In this document: positions 18,402 through 27,996 of the stretch, one piece after another
How the letters are laid out: every line of letters begins with the position of its first letter
How positions within the stretch are numbered: position 1 is the first letter of the stretch
Assembly (NCBI RefSeq): GCF_002374315.1
Contig: NZ_NWUX01000004.1
Span: forward strand, 1 to 64,000
Length of the DNA stretch: 64,000 nt
Source of the DNA: Vreelandella nigrificans
Lineage (GTDB): Bacteria > Pseudomonadota > Gammaproteobacteria > Pseudomonadales > Halomonadaceae
Direction: 5' to 3'
Made by a program: the position numbers and the translations under genes
Notes under the pieces: model-generated
Database searches by the model: none
Seen by the model: only the letters and a program-made list of their open reading frames with translations
Told to the model about the DNA's origin: nothing

Positions 18402-19076
18402 ATGACCCAAGATGAACTGAAAGCCGCTGTGGCGGACGCCGCCATTAAAGAGATTGAGCCTCACCTTGAGAAAGATACCGTGCTGGGTATCGGTACAGGT
18501 TCAACCGCCAATCTGTTTATTGACCGCTTAGGCCCACTGCGTGACCGTTTTAAAGGCACTGTTGCCAGTTCAGAAGCTAGCGCTAAGCGCTTACAAGACT
18601 TAGGCATTGAGGTATTTGAACTCAACAGCGTTGGAAGTATACCTTTTTATATAGACGGTGCAGACGAAGTAAATGCTCAGTTACATATGATTAAAGGCGG
18701 CGGTGCAGCGCTTACCCGGGAAAAAATTGTCGCCGCCTGCGCTGAGCGTTTTATCTGCATTGCGGATGGCTCAAAAGAGGTTGCTCGACTAGGTAACTTT
18801 CCGCTGCCGGTAGAAGTTATTCCCATGGCGCGCTCCTACGTTGCCAGGGAACTGGTTAAGCTCGGTGCCGACCCTGTCTATCGCCAAGGGGTGGTAACCG
18901 ATAACGGCAATCAAATCATCGACTGCTTTGATTTTATGATTGACGACCCCGTCGCCATGGAAGCACGGATTAACGCTATTGTGGGTGTTGTTACCAATGG
19001 TTTGTTTGCTTCGCGCGGTGCAGATGTACTGTTGCTGGGTAAGGCTGACGGTGTAGAGCGTACTGCTCTACGCTAA
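18402..19076 (+). CDS. rpiA: Ribose-5-phosphate isomerase A
   Basis: Interconverts ribose-5-phosphate and ribulose-5-phosphate in the pentose phosphate pathway. The 224-residue protein has [33 protein letters not shown] with the conserved acidic and lysine residues, and the C-terminal GVVTNGLFA segment. The start [10 protein letters not shown] at 18402 aligns with E. coli RpiA (219). It diverges from ilvA, as in many gammaproteobacteria, and converges on waaA with a 9-base overlap of the 3' ends. Confidence 0.96.
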   Translation: MTQDELKAAVADAAIKEIEPHLEKDTVLGIGTGSTANLFIDRLGPLRDRFKGTVASSEASAKRLQDLGIEVFELNSVGSIPFYIDGADEVNAQLHMIKGGGAALTREKIVAACAERFICIADGSKEVARLGNFPLPVEVIPMARSYVARELVKLGADPVYRQGVVTDNGNQIIDCFDFMIDDPVAMEARINAIVGVVTNGLFASRGADVLLLGKADGVERTALR

Positions 19077-20357
19077 CCACTGCTTAAGCCCTTTGAGCGT
19101 GCGCGCTAACGCTCCACGGTGGGCGTTAAGCGCCTTTCGGCCCGCCTCGCCCTGCTGACGAGTACGCGCTGGCTCACTAAAGCATCCGGCCAGCGCATCA
19201 GCCAGCGCGGAGGGAGAGTCTACCAACGTAAGAGCGCCAACGGCTAACAGTGGCTCGGCTACATCGCTAAAGTTTTCCAGTGACGGGCCACAGAGCACAG
19301 GCTTCCCCAAAGCTGCCGGTTCTAGCACGTTGTGTCCCCCCAAGGGCACTAGACTACCGCCCACATAGGCAACGCTGCCTGCTGCATAAAGCGTTGCCAG
19401 CTCACCTAGTGTATCTCCCAGGTAAACCTGAGTTTGTGGCGTGACGGCCTGTTGCTGGCTACGGCGGCCCAACACCCATCCGTCACTCGTGCATAGGTTT
19501 GCCACTTCATCAAAGCGCTGAGGATGACGTGGTACCAGCACTAGCAGCGCATCAGGAAAGCATTTGCACAGCAGGCTGTGCGCTTCTAACAGCAGTGACT
19601 CTTCCCCTTCACGGGTGGAACCCGCCACCCATATGGGTCGTTCGCCCCACCGCTTAAGTAAGTGTTCACTCTCTTCTAGCGCCTTGTTTGGCAATGGTTG
19701 CTCAAATTTCAGTGATCCAACGACACTCACTGAACCGGCCTGACACCCTAGCTCCTTAAAGCGCTCGGCATCTTCCATCGATTTCGCCGCTACCCACGTT
19801 ATGTCGGCTAAAGTACTCGCCATCAGCGGGCGTAGACGCTGATAGCGCGCAAAAGCCCGCGGCGATAGTCGCCCGTTAACCACCGCCACGGGTATTCCCT
19901 GCTGGCGGCAGGCATGTAGCAAATTAGGCCACAGCTCGGTTTCAAACAGGAGGGCAAGCACAGGCTTGGCGCGGGCGATAAAACGCTTGGATGCATCAGG
20001 AAAATCTAGCGGCAGAAAGCAGTGGGCTAGTCTGGCTTGATCAGCTGTGGTTTGCTCACCAATGAGCACTTGGGCCTGATGGGCACCCGTCGCGGTCATG
20101 GTGGTGAGCAACAGGCTATGTTGAGGAGAGCTCGCCAGCAACGCCTCTATTAACGGGCGAGCAGCGCGCACTTCCCCTACGGAGGCACAGTGTAACCAAA
20201 TACGCGGTGCGGGAGGGAGTTCGCCCAGGCGCAAGCCCAACCGCTGTAGGCGCGAGTATGTGAGTACTTGCTCACGCCAGATACGCCAGGCGATCAGCGG
20301 TGACAGCGCATAGAGCGCTGCCGAGTAAACCAGCCGCGGCCAAGCCGGCAAGGCCAT
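19068..20357 (-). CDS. waaA: Kdo transferase (lipid IVA 3-deoxy-D-manno-octulosonic acid transferase)
   Basis: Inner-membrane-associated GT30 enzyme that adds Kdo from CMP-Kdo to lipid IVA, starting the LPS core. The 429-residue protein has an N-terminal hydrophobic stretch ([19 protein letters not shown]), the acceptor motif [19 protein letters not shown] with the catalytic glutamate, [11 protein letters not shown], and the nucleotide-binding [15 protein letters not shown]. WaaA may add one or two Kdo residues; a Kdo kinase encoded nearby suggests a single phosphorylated Kdo. The start overlaps the hldE stop by one base (TAATG). Confidence 0.96.
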   Translation of the reverse strand: MALPAWPRLVYSAALYALSPLIAWRIWREQVLTYSRLQRLGLRLGELPPAPRIWLHCASVGEVRAARPLIEALLASSPQHSLLLTTMTATGAHQAQVLIGEQTTADQARLAHCFLPLDFPDASKRFIARAKPVLALLFETELWPNLLHACRQQGIPVAVVNGRLSPRAFARYQRLRPLMASTLADITWVAAKSMEDAERFKELGCQAGSVSVVGSLKFEQPLPNKALEESEHLLKRWGERPIWVAGSTREGEESLLLEAHSLLCKCFPDALLVLVPRHPQRFDEVANLCTSDGWVLGRRSQQQAVTPQTQVYLGDTLGELATLYAAGSVAYVGGSLVPLGGHNVLEPAALGKPVLCGPSLENFSDVAEPLLAVGALTLVDSPSALADALAGCFSEPARTRQQGEAGRKALNAHRGALARTLKGLKQWLA

Positions 20358-21787
20358 TACCCCTCGCGATCCAAGATAGAGCTAATCATTGCCGAGGTTG
20401 ACACACCATCTTCAAAGCCCAATACCTTTACTTCGCCACCGTTGGCAATCACCGCGTCTCCACCAGCAATATCCTCGGGGCGATAGTCCCCGCCCTTGAC
20501 CAGGATATCCGGCAACACAGCTTCAATCAGCGCTTGTGGCGTATCGTTACTAAACGGCACCACCCAATCGACAGCCCCCAATCCAGCTAAAACCTGCATA
20601 CGTCGGTTCAGTGGGTTAATCGGGCGTTTGGTGCCTTTTAAGCGGCCAATGGAGGCATCGTCATTGACTGCAACAACTAACCGGTCACCCAAGCGCTTGG
20701 CCTGCTCCAAATAGGCCACGTGGCCTGCATGAAGAATATCAAAGCAGCCGTTGGTCATTACTACGCGTTCACCACGTAGCTGGGCGGCACGCACGGCTTC
20801 CACCAGAGGGATCGGCTCAATCACGCCAAACTCGGCCAGCTTATCGCCATGCAGCGCAGTATATAACTCAGCAATAGAGAGTGTTGCAGTGCCCGGCTTA
20901 GCGACCACTAGGCCGGCACCCAGATTAGCCAACATCATGGCCTCAGGTAGCGAGTGGCCTGCAGCCAGGGCGAGGCCCATTAAGCCAATCACGGTATCGC
21001 CTGCACCTGTTACGTCGAACACTTCCTGAGCACGGGTGGGCAGGTGCAGCGGCGTGTGGCCTTCTCGAATCAGGGTCATGCCTTTTTCACTGCGAGTGAT
21101 TAGCAGCGCTTCTAACTCAAGCTCAGCACGCAGTGCTTCACCGCGCAAGGCCAGCTCTTCATCGCTAGCGCATGGACCAACCACCGCCTCAAACTCGGTT
21201 AAGTTGGGCGTAATCAGGCTGGCGCCGCGGTATTTACTGAAGTCTTGGCCCTTCGGGTCAATTAACACCCGTTTACCATGAGCGCGGGTCATCTCAATCA
21301 ACCGCTCGACTTGATTGAGCGTGCCTTTACCGTAATCGGAGAGAATCACCACATCGCATGCGGGCAGTGCCTTTTCCACTTGTGCCAGCAACTCCGAAGT
21401 GTCGACCTCATCGAGTCTCTGCTCAAAGTCTAGGCGCAGCAGCTGCTGGTTACGGCTCATCACACGCAGCTTAGTAATAGTGGGTATGCCTGGGCTTCGC
21501 TGAAAGTAAGTACTTACATTTGAAGCGGCCAAGCGCGTAGAGAGTAACTCTGCATTGTCGTCCTCCCCTACTACGCCAGCCAAAGCAGCATGACCGCCGA
21601 GTGATGCCACATTAAGCGCCACATTGGCCGCGCCTCCGGGACGGTCTTCGGCATCTTCCACCCTTACTACCGGCACCGGTGCTTCTGGAGAAATACGCGT
21701 TGTGCCTCCGTGCCAGTAACGGTCTAGCATTACATCTCCCACCACCAGTACGCGGGCGTGTTCCAGGGCGGTTAAATCAACTTTCAT
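20357..21787 (-). CDS. hldE: Bifunctional heptose-7-phosphate kinase / heptose-1-phosphate adenylyltransferase
   Basis: Makes ADP-D-glycero-heptose for the LPS inner core. The 476-residue fusion matches E. coli HldE (477). The N-terminal ribokinase-like kinase domain (about 1-320) has [30 protein letters not shown] and the [17 protein letters not shown] active site. The C-terminal cytidylyltransferase-like domain (about 345-476) has [20 protein letters not shown] and [15 protein letters not shown]. It works with GmhB and HldD, both encoded in this window. It overlaps the upstream heptosyltransferase gene by 11 bases. Confidence 0.97.
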   Translation of the reverse strand: MKVDLTALEHARVLVVGDVMLDRYWHGGTTRISPEAPVPVVRVEDAEDRPGGAANVALNVASLGGHAALAGVVGEDDNAELLSTRLAASNVSTYFQRSPGIPTITKLRVMSRNQQLLRLDFEQRLDEVDTSELLAQVEKALPACDVVILSDYGKGTLNQVERLIEMTRAHGKRVLIDPKGQDFSKYRGASLITPNLTEFEAVVGPCASDEELALRGEALRAELELEALLITRSEKGMTLIREGHTPLHLPTRAQEVFDVTGAGDTVIGLMGLALAAGHSLPEAMMLANLGAGLVVAKPGTATLSIAELYTALHGDKLAEFGVIEPIPLVEAVRAAQLRGERVVMTNGCFDILHAGHVAYLEQAKRLGDRLVVAVNDDASIGRLKGTKRPINPLNRRMQVLAGLGAVDWVVPFSNDTPQALIEAVLPDILVKGGDYRPEDIAGGDAVIANGGEVKVLGFEDGVSTSAMISSILDREG

Positions 21788-22874
21788 GCGTGGGTCCTGT
21801 GGTTGGCTGCGCTGCGGTATACGCCAGCAGCGCGTCTAGCTTAGCAATCACCTCATCAGCTTTGATCAGGTCCATAGCATCGGCATGGCGCACCCGTTGC
21901 CCCCAGCTAACGTCATCTACCGACTTATGTAGGTAAGTACTTACTGCGTCGGGATAGGCGTTGACTGCAAAATCGCGCCACAAGTAAGGCGCAGCACGCT
22001 GGGGATTGGTGGTGGCATACAGGCCAAGTGTCGGGGTACCCATGGCGTTTCCCATGTGCACTGGGCCTGTGTCTGGGGCAATCACCGCGCGAGCGTTATC
22101 GATAAGCGCCAGTACTCCTTTAAGCGACGTACCACCGATAGCATTTATTACACTTCCCGGCTGGCACAGTGCTTCAATTTGGTCACCAACTTCACGCTCA
22201 AGCGAGCTGCCGCCGCCAGTCAATACGCTTGTCAGACCATGCTGCACCCAGGCATGTTCAATCACGCTGGCATAACCTTCCACCGACCAGTTGCGAAAAT
22301 TACGCAGCCGCACATTGCTACAGGGGTTAATCACTAGATAAGGCCCGTCACCGCTGATTACCCGAGCTTCATCGTAAGCGACGGGGGGAACGGCTAGGTT
22401 CCACTCCAGGCTGTCGTCCTCTACTCCCAGTAGGCGTGCGAAGTCCATAAACGACTCCAGCACGTGGGCATTGGGGTGCGGTGCGAGCTGGAGCTGGGTA
22501 AACCAGTGTTGGGCATCTTTCGCGCGGGCCTTATCGAAGCCCACTCGCACATTAGCCTTCAGACCTAGCGAGAGCACACTGGCACGGATGGCCTGCTGCA
22601 TATGCAACAGTACATCAAAGCGCGTGTCGGCAAGCTCTTTCCAAAGTACCCGCATACCAGCCAGGCCGGTGGATTTGTCATAAACAACAAACTCGACCCC
22701 GGAAAGCCCCGCCAGTAAACTGTACTCCCCCTTGCCGATAATCCAGGTAATGCGCGCGTGCGGCCATTGGCGCTGCAACGCCCGCACCGTGGGCACGAGA
22801 TTGCACACATCTCCCAACGCGGAGAGGCGCAAGATGGCAATATGATTAGGTTGAACAGGCAGAGAGGGCTTCAT
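21777..22874 (-). CDS. GT9 heptosyltransferase I, OpsX type
   Basis: A 365-residue glycosyltransferase family 9 protein that adds a heptose to the LPS inner core. The N-terminal [20 protein letters not shown], the VVYDKSTG stretch and [20 protein letters not shown] resemble Haemophilus OpsX more than E. coli WaaC; the C-terminal [26 protein letters not shown] is the ADP-heptose site. In Pasteurellaceae OpsX/HptA-type enzymes are associated with a phosphorylated Kdo acceptor, and a Kdo kinase gene starts head-to-head here: the two start codons share the CATG at 22872-22875, so each promoter must lie inside the other gene. Confidence 0.85.
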   Translation of the reverse strand: MKPSLPVQPNHIAILRLSALGDVCNLVPTVRALQRQWPHARITWIIGKGEYSLLAGLSGVEFVVYDKSTGLAGMRVLWKELADTRFDVLLHMQQAIRASVLSLGLKANVRVGFDKARAKDAQHWFTQLQLAPHPNAHVLESFMDFARLLGVEDDSLEWNLAVPPVAYDEARVISGDGPYLVINPCSNVRLRNFRNWSVEGYASVIEHAWVQHGLTSVLTGGGSSLEREVGDQIEALCQPGSVINAIGGTSLKGVLALIDNARAVIAPDTGPVHMGNAMGTPTLGLYATTNPQRAAPYLWRDFAVNAYPDAVSTYLHKSVDDVSWGQRVRHADAMDLIKADEVIAKLDALLAYTAAQPTTGPTHES

Positions 22875-23589
22875 GCGCTTAGCGGCACTCCGGAAGGAAA
22901 ATTGGCTGATTTTACATGATGTAGACAGTTTAAGTGACGCTGGCGCATCACACCAACTCGATCCAACGCTGTTTGAGGCGGACTATTGGCGTAGGCAAGG
23001 GTTAATCGTCGGAGAAGCGCCTGGTCGTGGCAGTAGTCTGTTTTTACAGGCCAGCGATTCCGAGCAGTGGGTGCTGCGCCCTTACCGCCGTGGCGGGCTA
23101 ATCGCTAAAGTGAGTAAAAAACGTTATTTATGGCTTGGTGAAGAGCGTACCCGAGCATTTCGTGAGCTACGTTTAACCGCTACCCTTTATCAGCAAGGCT
23201 TACCGATTCCACGTCCAGTCGCCTGCTGTGTGACTCGCTTCGGTGCAAGCTACGAAGCCGCCCTGTTAACCGTTAGAATTCCCGGTGCGCAGGCACTGGC
23301 CTCACTGCTGGCTGCAGACGAAGCCAACGAGGCACTTTTAATACGCGTCGGCACAATGATTAAGCGCTTTCATTTGGCAGGGCTTGATCACGTCGATCTA
23401 AACGCCCGCAATATCTTGGTAGACCACCACGGCGAGCCTTGGCTAATTGACCTGGACCGCTGCCGCCTGCGCTCACAAGGGCAATGGCAGGCAAAAAACT
23501 TAGCAAGGTTAGAAAGATCCATCGCCAAGTTTTGCTCACCGCTGGAAAACACCGCCATGGCGCATATTTATGCGGGCTACCACCACTAA
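22873..23589 (+). CDS. kdkA: Kdo kinase (3-deoxy-D-manno-octulosonic acid kinase)
   Basis: Cytoplasmic kinase-fold enzyme that phosphorylates O-4 of the Kdo residue on lipid A. The 238-residue protein has GEAPGRGSSLFLQ as the ATP loop, WVLRPYRRGGLIAKVSKKRYLW (shown as LRPYRRGGLIAKV), GLPIPRPVACCV, and the catalytic DHVDLNARNILVD followed by WLIDLDRCR. Length and segments match Haemophilus KdkA. It sits within the LPS core locus beside the OpsX-type gene and near waaA. The 3' end overlaps the following convergent gene by four bases. Confidence 0.88.
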   Translation: MRLAALRKENWLILHDVDSLSDAGASHQLDPTLFEADYWRRQGLIVGEAPGRGSSLFLQASDSEQWVLRPYRRGGLIAKVSKKRYLWLGEERTRAFRELRLTATLYQQGLPIPRPVACCVTRFGASYEAALLTVRIPGAQALASLLAADEANEALLIRVGTMIKRFHLAGLDHVDLNARNILVDHHGEPWLIDLDRCRLRSQGQWQAKNLARLERSIAKFCSPLENTAMAHIYAGYHH

Positions 23590-24683
23590 TCCTGTCGATA
23601 CTCTCTTAGTAAATTACTTACATGGACATCAAGCGTCATATTTTCAGCCACCCACTGCCTTGCCTGCTCGCCCAGTTTGCTTCTTAAAGCAGGTGCATTG
23701 AGCAACTCACTAATAGCGGCAACCCATTCAGTTACCGATAAAGGATCCGCTAAGCGCCCCCGCTCAGCATCGATCAGCTCAGGTATGGCGCCACTATTGG
23801 CCCCAACCACGGCACAGCCAGCCGCCATGGACTCGATCACGGTTAAGCCAAACGCCTCATTGCGGGAAGGAATACAGACGATATCCATAGCCTGCAGCAA
23901 CATGGGCACATCCCGCCGAAACCCAAGAAAGCTCACCCTATCTTCAAGTCCCAGGTGTGCTGCTTTTTTCTTTATCTCAGCGACAAATAATTCGTCTGCT
24001 CCCTCAGCGGCATTTAAACCACCAATAACCAGAGCATGCCACGATGTCGTTTGCTTCAGCATCGCTAAAGCATCCAACCAGACCTCATGCCCTTTACCTG
24101 GCGTAATACGTCCTGGCAACGCAATTAAGCACCTATTTTCAGGAAGCCCCAGCTCCGCCTTCGATATAAGGGCAGCCGAATAGGTGCCCAGGTCTACGCC
24201 TAGTCCTAAGCAATGAATGCGCTCGGAAGGGAGGGGTAATGCCCGTAAATTACGCTGATAAGTCGCCTGACTGATAGAAAAAACGCGTGTTACCTGGGAG
24301 TAGGCGAACCGGTGGTATAGCCCTTTTTTTGACCTAGTAACACCCATGTGTTCAGTAAAAAACAGCTTAAGCCCAGGACGAAAGAGCTTTAACAGGAAGG
24401 CAACGCGCAAATCGCTAGATTTATGACAATGCAGTATCTCGATTGCATGCGCATCAATGTAAGACAGCAGCCTGGGTAGCGAATAAATAGCTCGTGTGGG
24501 GCTAGGGACAGTAAAAAGCTGGGCACCGGCCTCCATCATGCTGGTAGCAACACGTGACCCTTTGATGGCGACTCCATGGTTGGTTACACCCTGGCGATAC
24601 AATTCAGGCATAATACGTGAAGGGTACATTTCAAGCCCACCCCAGCCACGAGACATACAAATCTGCATTATGTTTAGGGCCAT
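23586..24683 (-). CDS. Glycosyltransferase family 4, LPS core
   Basis: A 365-residue GT-B enzyme of family 4. The N-terminal QICMSRGWGGLEMYPSRI is the glycine-rich acceptor loop, and the C-terminal half has IALPGRITPGKGHEVWLDAL, the SFLGFRRDVPMLLQAMDI stretch and the donor motif PSRNEAFGLTVIESMAAG with its E-x7-E signature. AAGG upstream supports the ATG at 24683. Donor and linkage cannot be read from sequence; the location implies core oligosaccharide assembly. It diverges from a GT9 gene. Confidence 0.85.
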   Translation of the reverse strand: MALNIMQICMSRGWGGLEMYPSRIMPELYRQGVTNHGVAIKGSRVATSMMEAGAQLFTVPSPTRAIYSLPRLLSYIDAHAIEILHCHKSSDLRVAFLLKLFRPGLKLFFTEHMGVTRSKKGLYHRFAYSQVTRVFSISQATYQRNLRALPLPSERIHCLGLGVDLGTYSAALISKAELGLPENRCLIALPGRITPGKGHEVWLDALAMLKQTTSWHALVIGGLNAAEGADELFVAEIKKKAAHLGLEDRVSFLGFRRDVPMLLQAMDIVCIPSRNEAFGLTVIESMAAGCAVVGANSGAIPELIDAERGRLADPLSVTEWVAAISELLNAPALRSKLGEQARQWVAENMTLDVHVSNLLREYRQD

Positions 24684-24743
24684 CTCAACCTTCCCGTCCT
24701 ATATATTAACGTTTACGTTGTAGAAAAATTATTAGGAGCTTTG

Positions 24744-25796
24744 ATGAGTCACCCAAGCGCTGCGACGCCCAACGTCCTGGTGGTACGCAACGACAAAATC
24801 GGTGATTTTATGCTGGCTTGGCCAGCGCTGGCATGCCTGAAAAATGCATCACCTGCGCCACGTATTACCGTACTGGTGCCTACCTATACCGCGCCACTAG
24901 CGAATGCCTGCCCCTGGGTAGATGAAGTACTTATCGACCCAGGCCCCAGTGCTGACAAAGCTGCCCAGCAGGAGTTGCTAGCCCAAATAAAAGCCAGGGG
25001 CTTTGATGCGCTGCTAACACTATTTTCGACTCCCCGTATTGGCTGGCTAGGCTGGCGAGCAGGTATTCCTTTGCGCATTGCACCTGCCACTAAGTGGGCG
25101 CAGGTATTCTACAACGTCAGGGTTCGCCAGCGGCGCTCTCAGTCGGTCAAACCTGAATTCCAGTACAACGTCGATTTAGCCTGTGCATTGCTTGCCAGGC
25201 TTTCACTTAAGCTCTCTGCGCTGCCCTCCCCCCCGTTCTGGCCAATGAACGACAGCCACCGCCAACAGCAGCGCCAAGCACTGCTCAGTACCAGTCAAAC
25301 AGCTGGTGAGTGCGTCGTCGTGGTGCACCCAGGTAGCGGCGGCTCAGCGGTCAACTTATCAATAGAGCAATATGCGTCACTCATTACGCAGATTCACCAG
25401 CAGCTAAATGGCATGCCCATTAGCTGGATGGTCAGCGCTGGTCCAAATGAAAAACCTTATGCCCAGGCACTGATAGAGCAGCTTGATGAAGTAGATATTA
25501 CCGCTGGCCACTTTCCCGATAGTATTAGCGTGGCTGATTTCGCTCTGCAACTCGCGGGGGCAGACCTGTTGATTGCAGGTTCTACTGGCCCACTACATAT
25601 TGCGGGCTGTTTAAATGTTGCCACAGCGGGGTTTTATCCAGCCAAGCGTTCGGCCACACCACTACGTTGGCAAACCTGCAATAGCGCTCAAAAGCGCCTA
25701 GCGTTCAGCCCTCCCGACAGTGCTGGCCAGCAGGATATGTCAGCGATTGACATTAACCACGCGGCTCAACAAATCTCAACGCTGCTTCGCGGCTGA
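24744..25796 (+). CDS. GT9 family glycosyltransferase, heptosyltransferase-like
   Basis: A 350-residue family 9 protein. The start LVVRNDKIGDFMLAWPALACL is the GT9 Rossmann entry; the C-terminal part has VVVHPGSGGSAVNLSIEQYA and LLIAGSTGPLHIAGCLNVAT, the nucleotide-sugar site. AGGAG lies 5 bases before the ATG at 24744. Most likely a third heptosyltransferase (RfaQ-like) or another core transferase. Its 3' end overlaps the convergent GT2 gene by 21 bases. Confidence 0.82.
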   Translation: MSHPSAATPNVLVVRNDKIGDFMLAWPALACLKNASPAPRITVLVPTYTAPLANACPWVDEVLIDPGPSADKAAQQELLAQIKARGFDALLTLFSTPRIGWLGWRAGIPLRIAPATKWAQVFYNVRVRQRRSQSVKPEFQYNVDLACALLARLSLKLSALPSPPFWPMNDSHRQQQRQALLSTSQTAGECVVVVHPGSGGSAVNLSIEQYASLITQIHQQLNGMPISWMVSAGPNEKPYAQALIEQLDEVDITAGHFPDSISVADFALQLAGADLLIAGSTGPLHIAGCLNVATAGFYPAKRSATPLRWQTCNSAQKRLAFSPPDSAGQQDMSAIDINHAAQQISTLLRG

Positions 25797-26540
25797 CGTT
25801 TGGGTACGGATCCACAGATCAGCATATTTAGTAAACGTCGAGTGCGCCGAAAGCAGTGCCAGCAGTAGCCCCTGCTTACCGTCTTTAAACCCTGCTTTTA
25901 GTAAATACATTTTGATAAAACAGGCAAGACCATGGCTAATACCTTGCCATAAGGTGGCGGTTTTGCCTTGCGCCGCCCGCTGCTCGGCCCACGCTTGAGC
26001 ATAGTGGGCCGATTTCTCCAAATAGTGGCGCAGGTCACGATAAGTATAGTGAAGCAGGTCCCCTGCTAACTGCTTTATGGCAAGCCCTTCTGAGACTTCA
26101 AGCTTTTCGTGCACTAGAGAGGCATTATAAGATGCTTGGCTTTTCGGGTAGAGACGCAGTACTCGATCAGGATACCAGCCAGAATGGCGAATAAAGCGCC
26201 CAAAGCACCATGACAGGCGGCTGGCGCTATAAGCGGCAGGCGGGCGTTGAATCGCCGCTAAGATACTGTCGCGCAGTTCAGGTGTCACCCGTTCATCAGC
26301 ATCTACCATTAAAATCCACTCGTTGCTGGCTAACGCTTCAGCCCGCTGGCGCTGGATACCGAAGCCTTGCCAGTCCGCATTCACGTTGACGTTTTCGGTG
26401 AACTCACGGGCAATTGCACATGTCTCGTCCTGGCTACCCGCATCAAGCACCACGATTTCGTCAGCCCATGCCAGCGTTTCTAGGCAGTCCCGTAGATGGT
26501 GCGCTTCGTTTTTCACTATTAATACAGCTGAAATAGGCAT
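25776..26540 (-). CDS. GT2 glycosyltransferase, WaaE-like
   Basis: A 254-residue family 2 transferase resembling the LPS core glucosyltransferase WaaE/KdtX. It opens MPISAVLIVKNEAHHLRDCL, then VVLDAGSQDET, the metal-binding WILMVDADERV, and the WaaE-type ASLVHEKLEVSEG and DLLHYTYRDLRHYLEK. The ATG at 26540 fits the family start; an upstream start at 26585 adds a hydrophobic tail not expected. Sugar specificity is inferred only. Confidence 0.85.
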   Translation of the reverse strand: MPISAVLIVKNEAHHLRDCLETLAWADEIVVLDAGSQDETCAIAREFTENVNVNADWQGFGIQRQRAEALASNEWILMVDADERVTPELRDSILAAIQRPPAAYSASRLSWCFGRFIRHSGWYPDRVLRLYPKSQASYNASLVHEKLEVSEGLAIKQLAGDLLHYTYRDLRHYLEKSAHYAQAWAEQRAAQGKTATLWQGISHGLACFIKMYLLKAGFKDGKQGLLLALLSAHSTFTKYADLWIRTQTSAAKQR

Positions 26541-26758
26541 AAATAAAGGTAACTCTATAAAGAAAATATTGAACCATCTTAGCATTGCAAGCAGTGCTAC
26601 TGACTCGCTCTACCTCATCCAGTTTTCATGCCTTATCTGGATAAGGCAGAGGCTAGTTTCCTTTAAATAACCATCCTGCATTGTGCAAAGCTCATTTAGC
26701 CCAGAAAAACTAATTAAAATTAGACATCATATCGAGTGCTAACTTTCACAACCAAAAT
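26541..26758. other. AT-rich intergenic region in the LPS locus
   Basis: No gene recognised. Between the WaaE-like and GT32-like genes the composition becomes AT-rich. CTCATCCAG...CTTATCTGGATAAG contains a short palindrome around 26630-26645; no terminator T-run is evident. Confidence 0.35.
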
Positions 26759-27532
26759 TTATTTCAAGATACTCGTTTTTTCCTGTTCTTTATTCCACTT
26801 ACCTTGAGGTTTATCAATATACTGAAAATACTCATTTGTAAAACTTCCCTGATTGACAGCGTAGCGATACAGAACTGTAGGTATTAATTCCTTATCCAAA
26901 CATTCGTTAAAAACACCAGGGCCCGTCAAGTGAAATATATTATCAGATGAGTTCAAAGATATATTTTCTACTACTTTATCTATCAGCAGCTTGATATTTT
27001 CATTATTAGGTTTACTGGCTATAAAATAGTTACTAATTTCGCCACGCCGAGTCATCACATAGAGCTCTTCCCGATCTTGGCCAACGATAGACGCTAACGG
27101 CCATACTTGGTGCGCGTCAATATCAAGATATACTCCACCAAACTTATATAATATGAGCAAACGCCAGAGATCTGCCTGAGCGGCTCCAATTTTCAACCTA
27201 TCATAGTAAGGAAACACGTCAGGGAATTCATTTTTTATAAACTCAGAACGCGCCTCGGTAATCATGAAACGATATTCATAGCTAGGCGACATCAACCTAT
27301 TAAACAGATAGTTGAGATATACAGGAAAAGTCACCTTATCCGTAAAGTTCGTTTGCCAAATAACGCGTGGCACTTTACTAGACTTCTTTGTCTTTAACAA
27401 AGGTGCTGCGTAAGGAGGCAGTTTGAACCGTTTCTTTGGAAAAACCCAAATAACTAAATAATTAATCAGCTTAGTTATATTAGCCATCAATTTAATTATT
27501 CGACTAGCAACTATAATCAAAAAATTTTTCAC
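26759..27532 (-). CDS. Glycosyltransferase with DXD motif, GT32/OCH1-like
   Basis: A 257-residue protein of the sugar-binding DXD family (GT32, capsular polysaccharide type). Key segments are VPRVIWQTNF, the helix KIGAAQADLWRLLILYKFGG, and the catalytic GGVYLDIDAHQVWPL with its DXD. The N terminus has a hydrophobic helix (FLIIVASRIIKLMANITKLI), perhaps a membrane anchor. Start is GTG at 27532 with AAAGGA 8 bases upstream. The gene is markedly more AT-rich than its neighbours and uses many A/T-ending codons, suggesting horizontal acquisition. It probably adds a strain-variable outer-core or surface sugar; the donor is unknown. Confidence 0.8.
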   Translation of the reverse strand: MKNFLIIVASRIIKLMANITKLINYLVIWVFPKKRFKLPPYAAPLLKTKKSSKVPRVIWQTNFTDKVTFPVYLNYLFNRLMSPSYEYRFMITEARSEFIKNEFPDVFPYYDRLKIGAAQADLWRLLILYKFGGVYLDIDAHQVWPLASIVGQDREELYVMTRRGEISNYFIASKPNNENIKLLIDKVVENISLNSSDNIFHLTGPGVFNECLDKELIPTVLYRYAVNQGSFTNEYFQYIDKPQGKWNKEQEKTSILK

Positions 27533-27996
27533 TAAATTATTCCTTTATAAATCAAGATCTCTAATAAAGATTGACCCTTAGGGCACTAATTGACAACTTA
27601 TCAGTACCGCGGCGATACGCTAAATTACTGCCTAGTAAATAAGCCCACAGCTCTATAACTTCATTAGAGCATGCTTTTACATAGTTCCCTCAGAGCCTCA
27701 CATATCAACCTTTCAAGCTGAGAAAAACATCTCGGCATAGCTGCTATGATTAAGCCAGTGCCACATACATTATCTGGTTGCTCAGTACCCATGCCGCAGT
27801 CTTGTGTAAAGACAAATTGATTATGGTCGCACATAGAACCAACTGCCATTAATTTCCAAGGACATGATACCCGTTTTGGCTGGAATCAGCTTGGACAAAA
27901 AGTTAATTACCGTGTAGCCAAACCATATGCCTACGTTATATTGATGTGAGTGTCACCACAGGCTACTGTTTTTCACAGCTATTTATTTGGAGAGGC
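27533..27996. other. Gene-poor, AT-rich stretch, possible gene remnant
   Basis: About 460 bases without an intact recognisable gene. On the plus strand one frame from about 27730 to 27950 stays open apart from one stop at 27817-27819; after it the translation includes RFGWNQLGQKVNYRVAKP and PYAYV before a stop, which looks protein-like and faintly recalls the last strands of an outer-membrane beta-barrel. A 61-codon minus-strand frame (27664-27849) has no recognisable family. Either could be debris of a displaced gene. Confidence 0.3.

Noticed and set aside
27664..27849. 61-codon minus-strand frame in the LPS locus
   Set aside because: No ribosome-binding site and no recognisable family; treated as non-coding.
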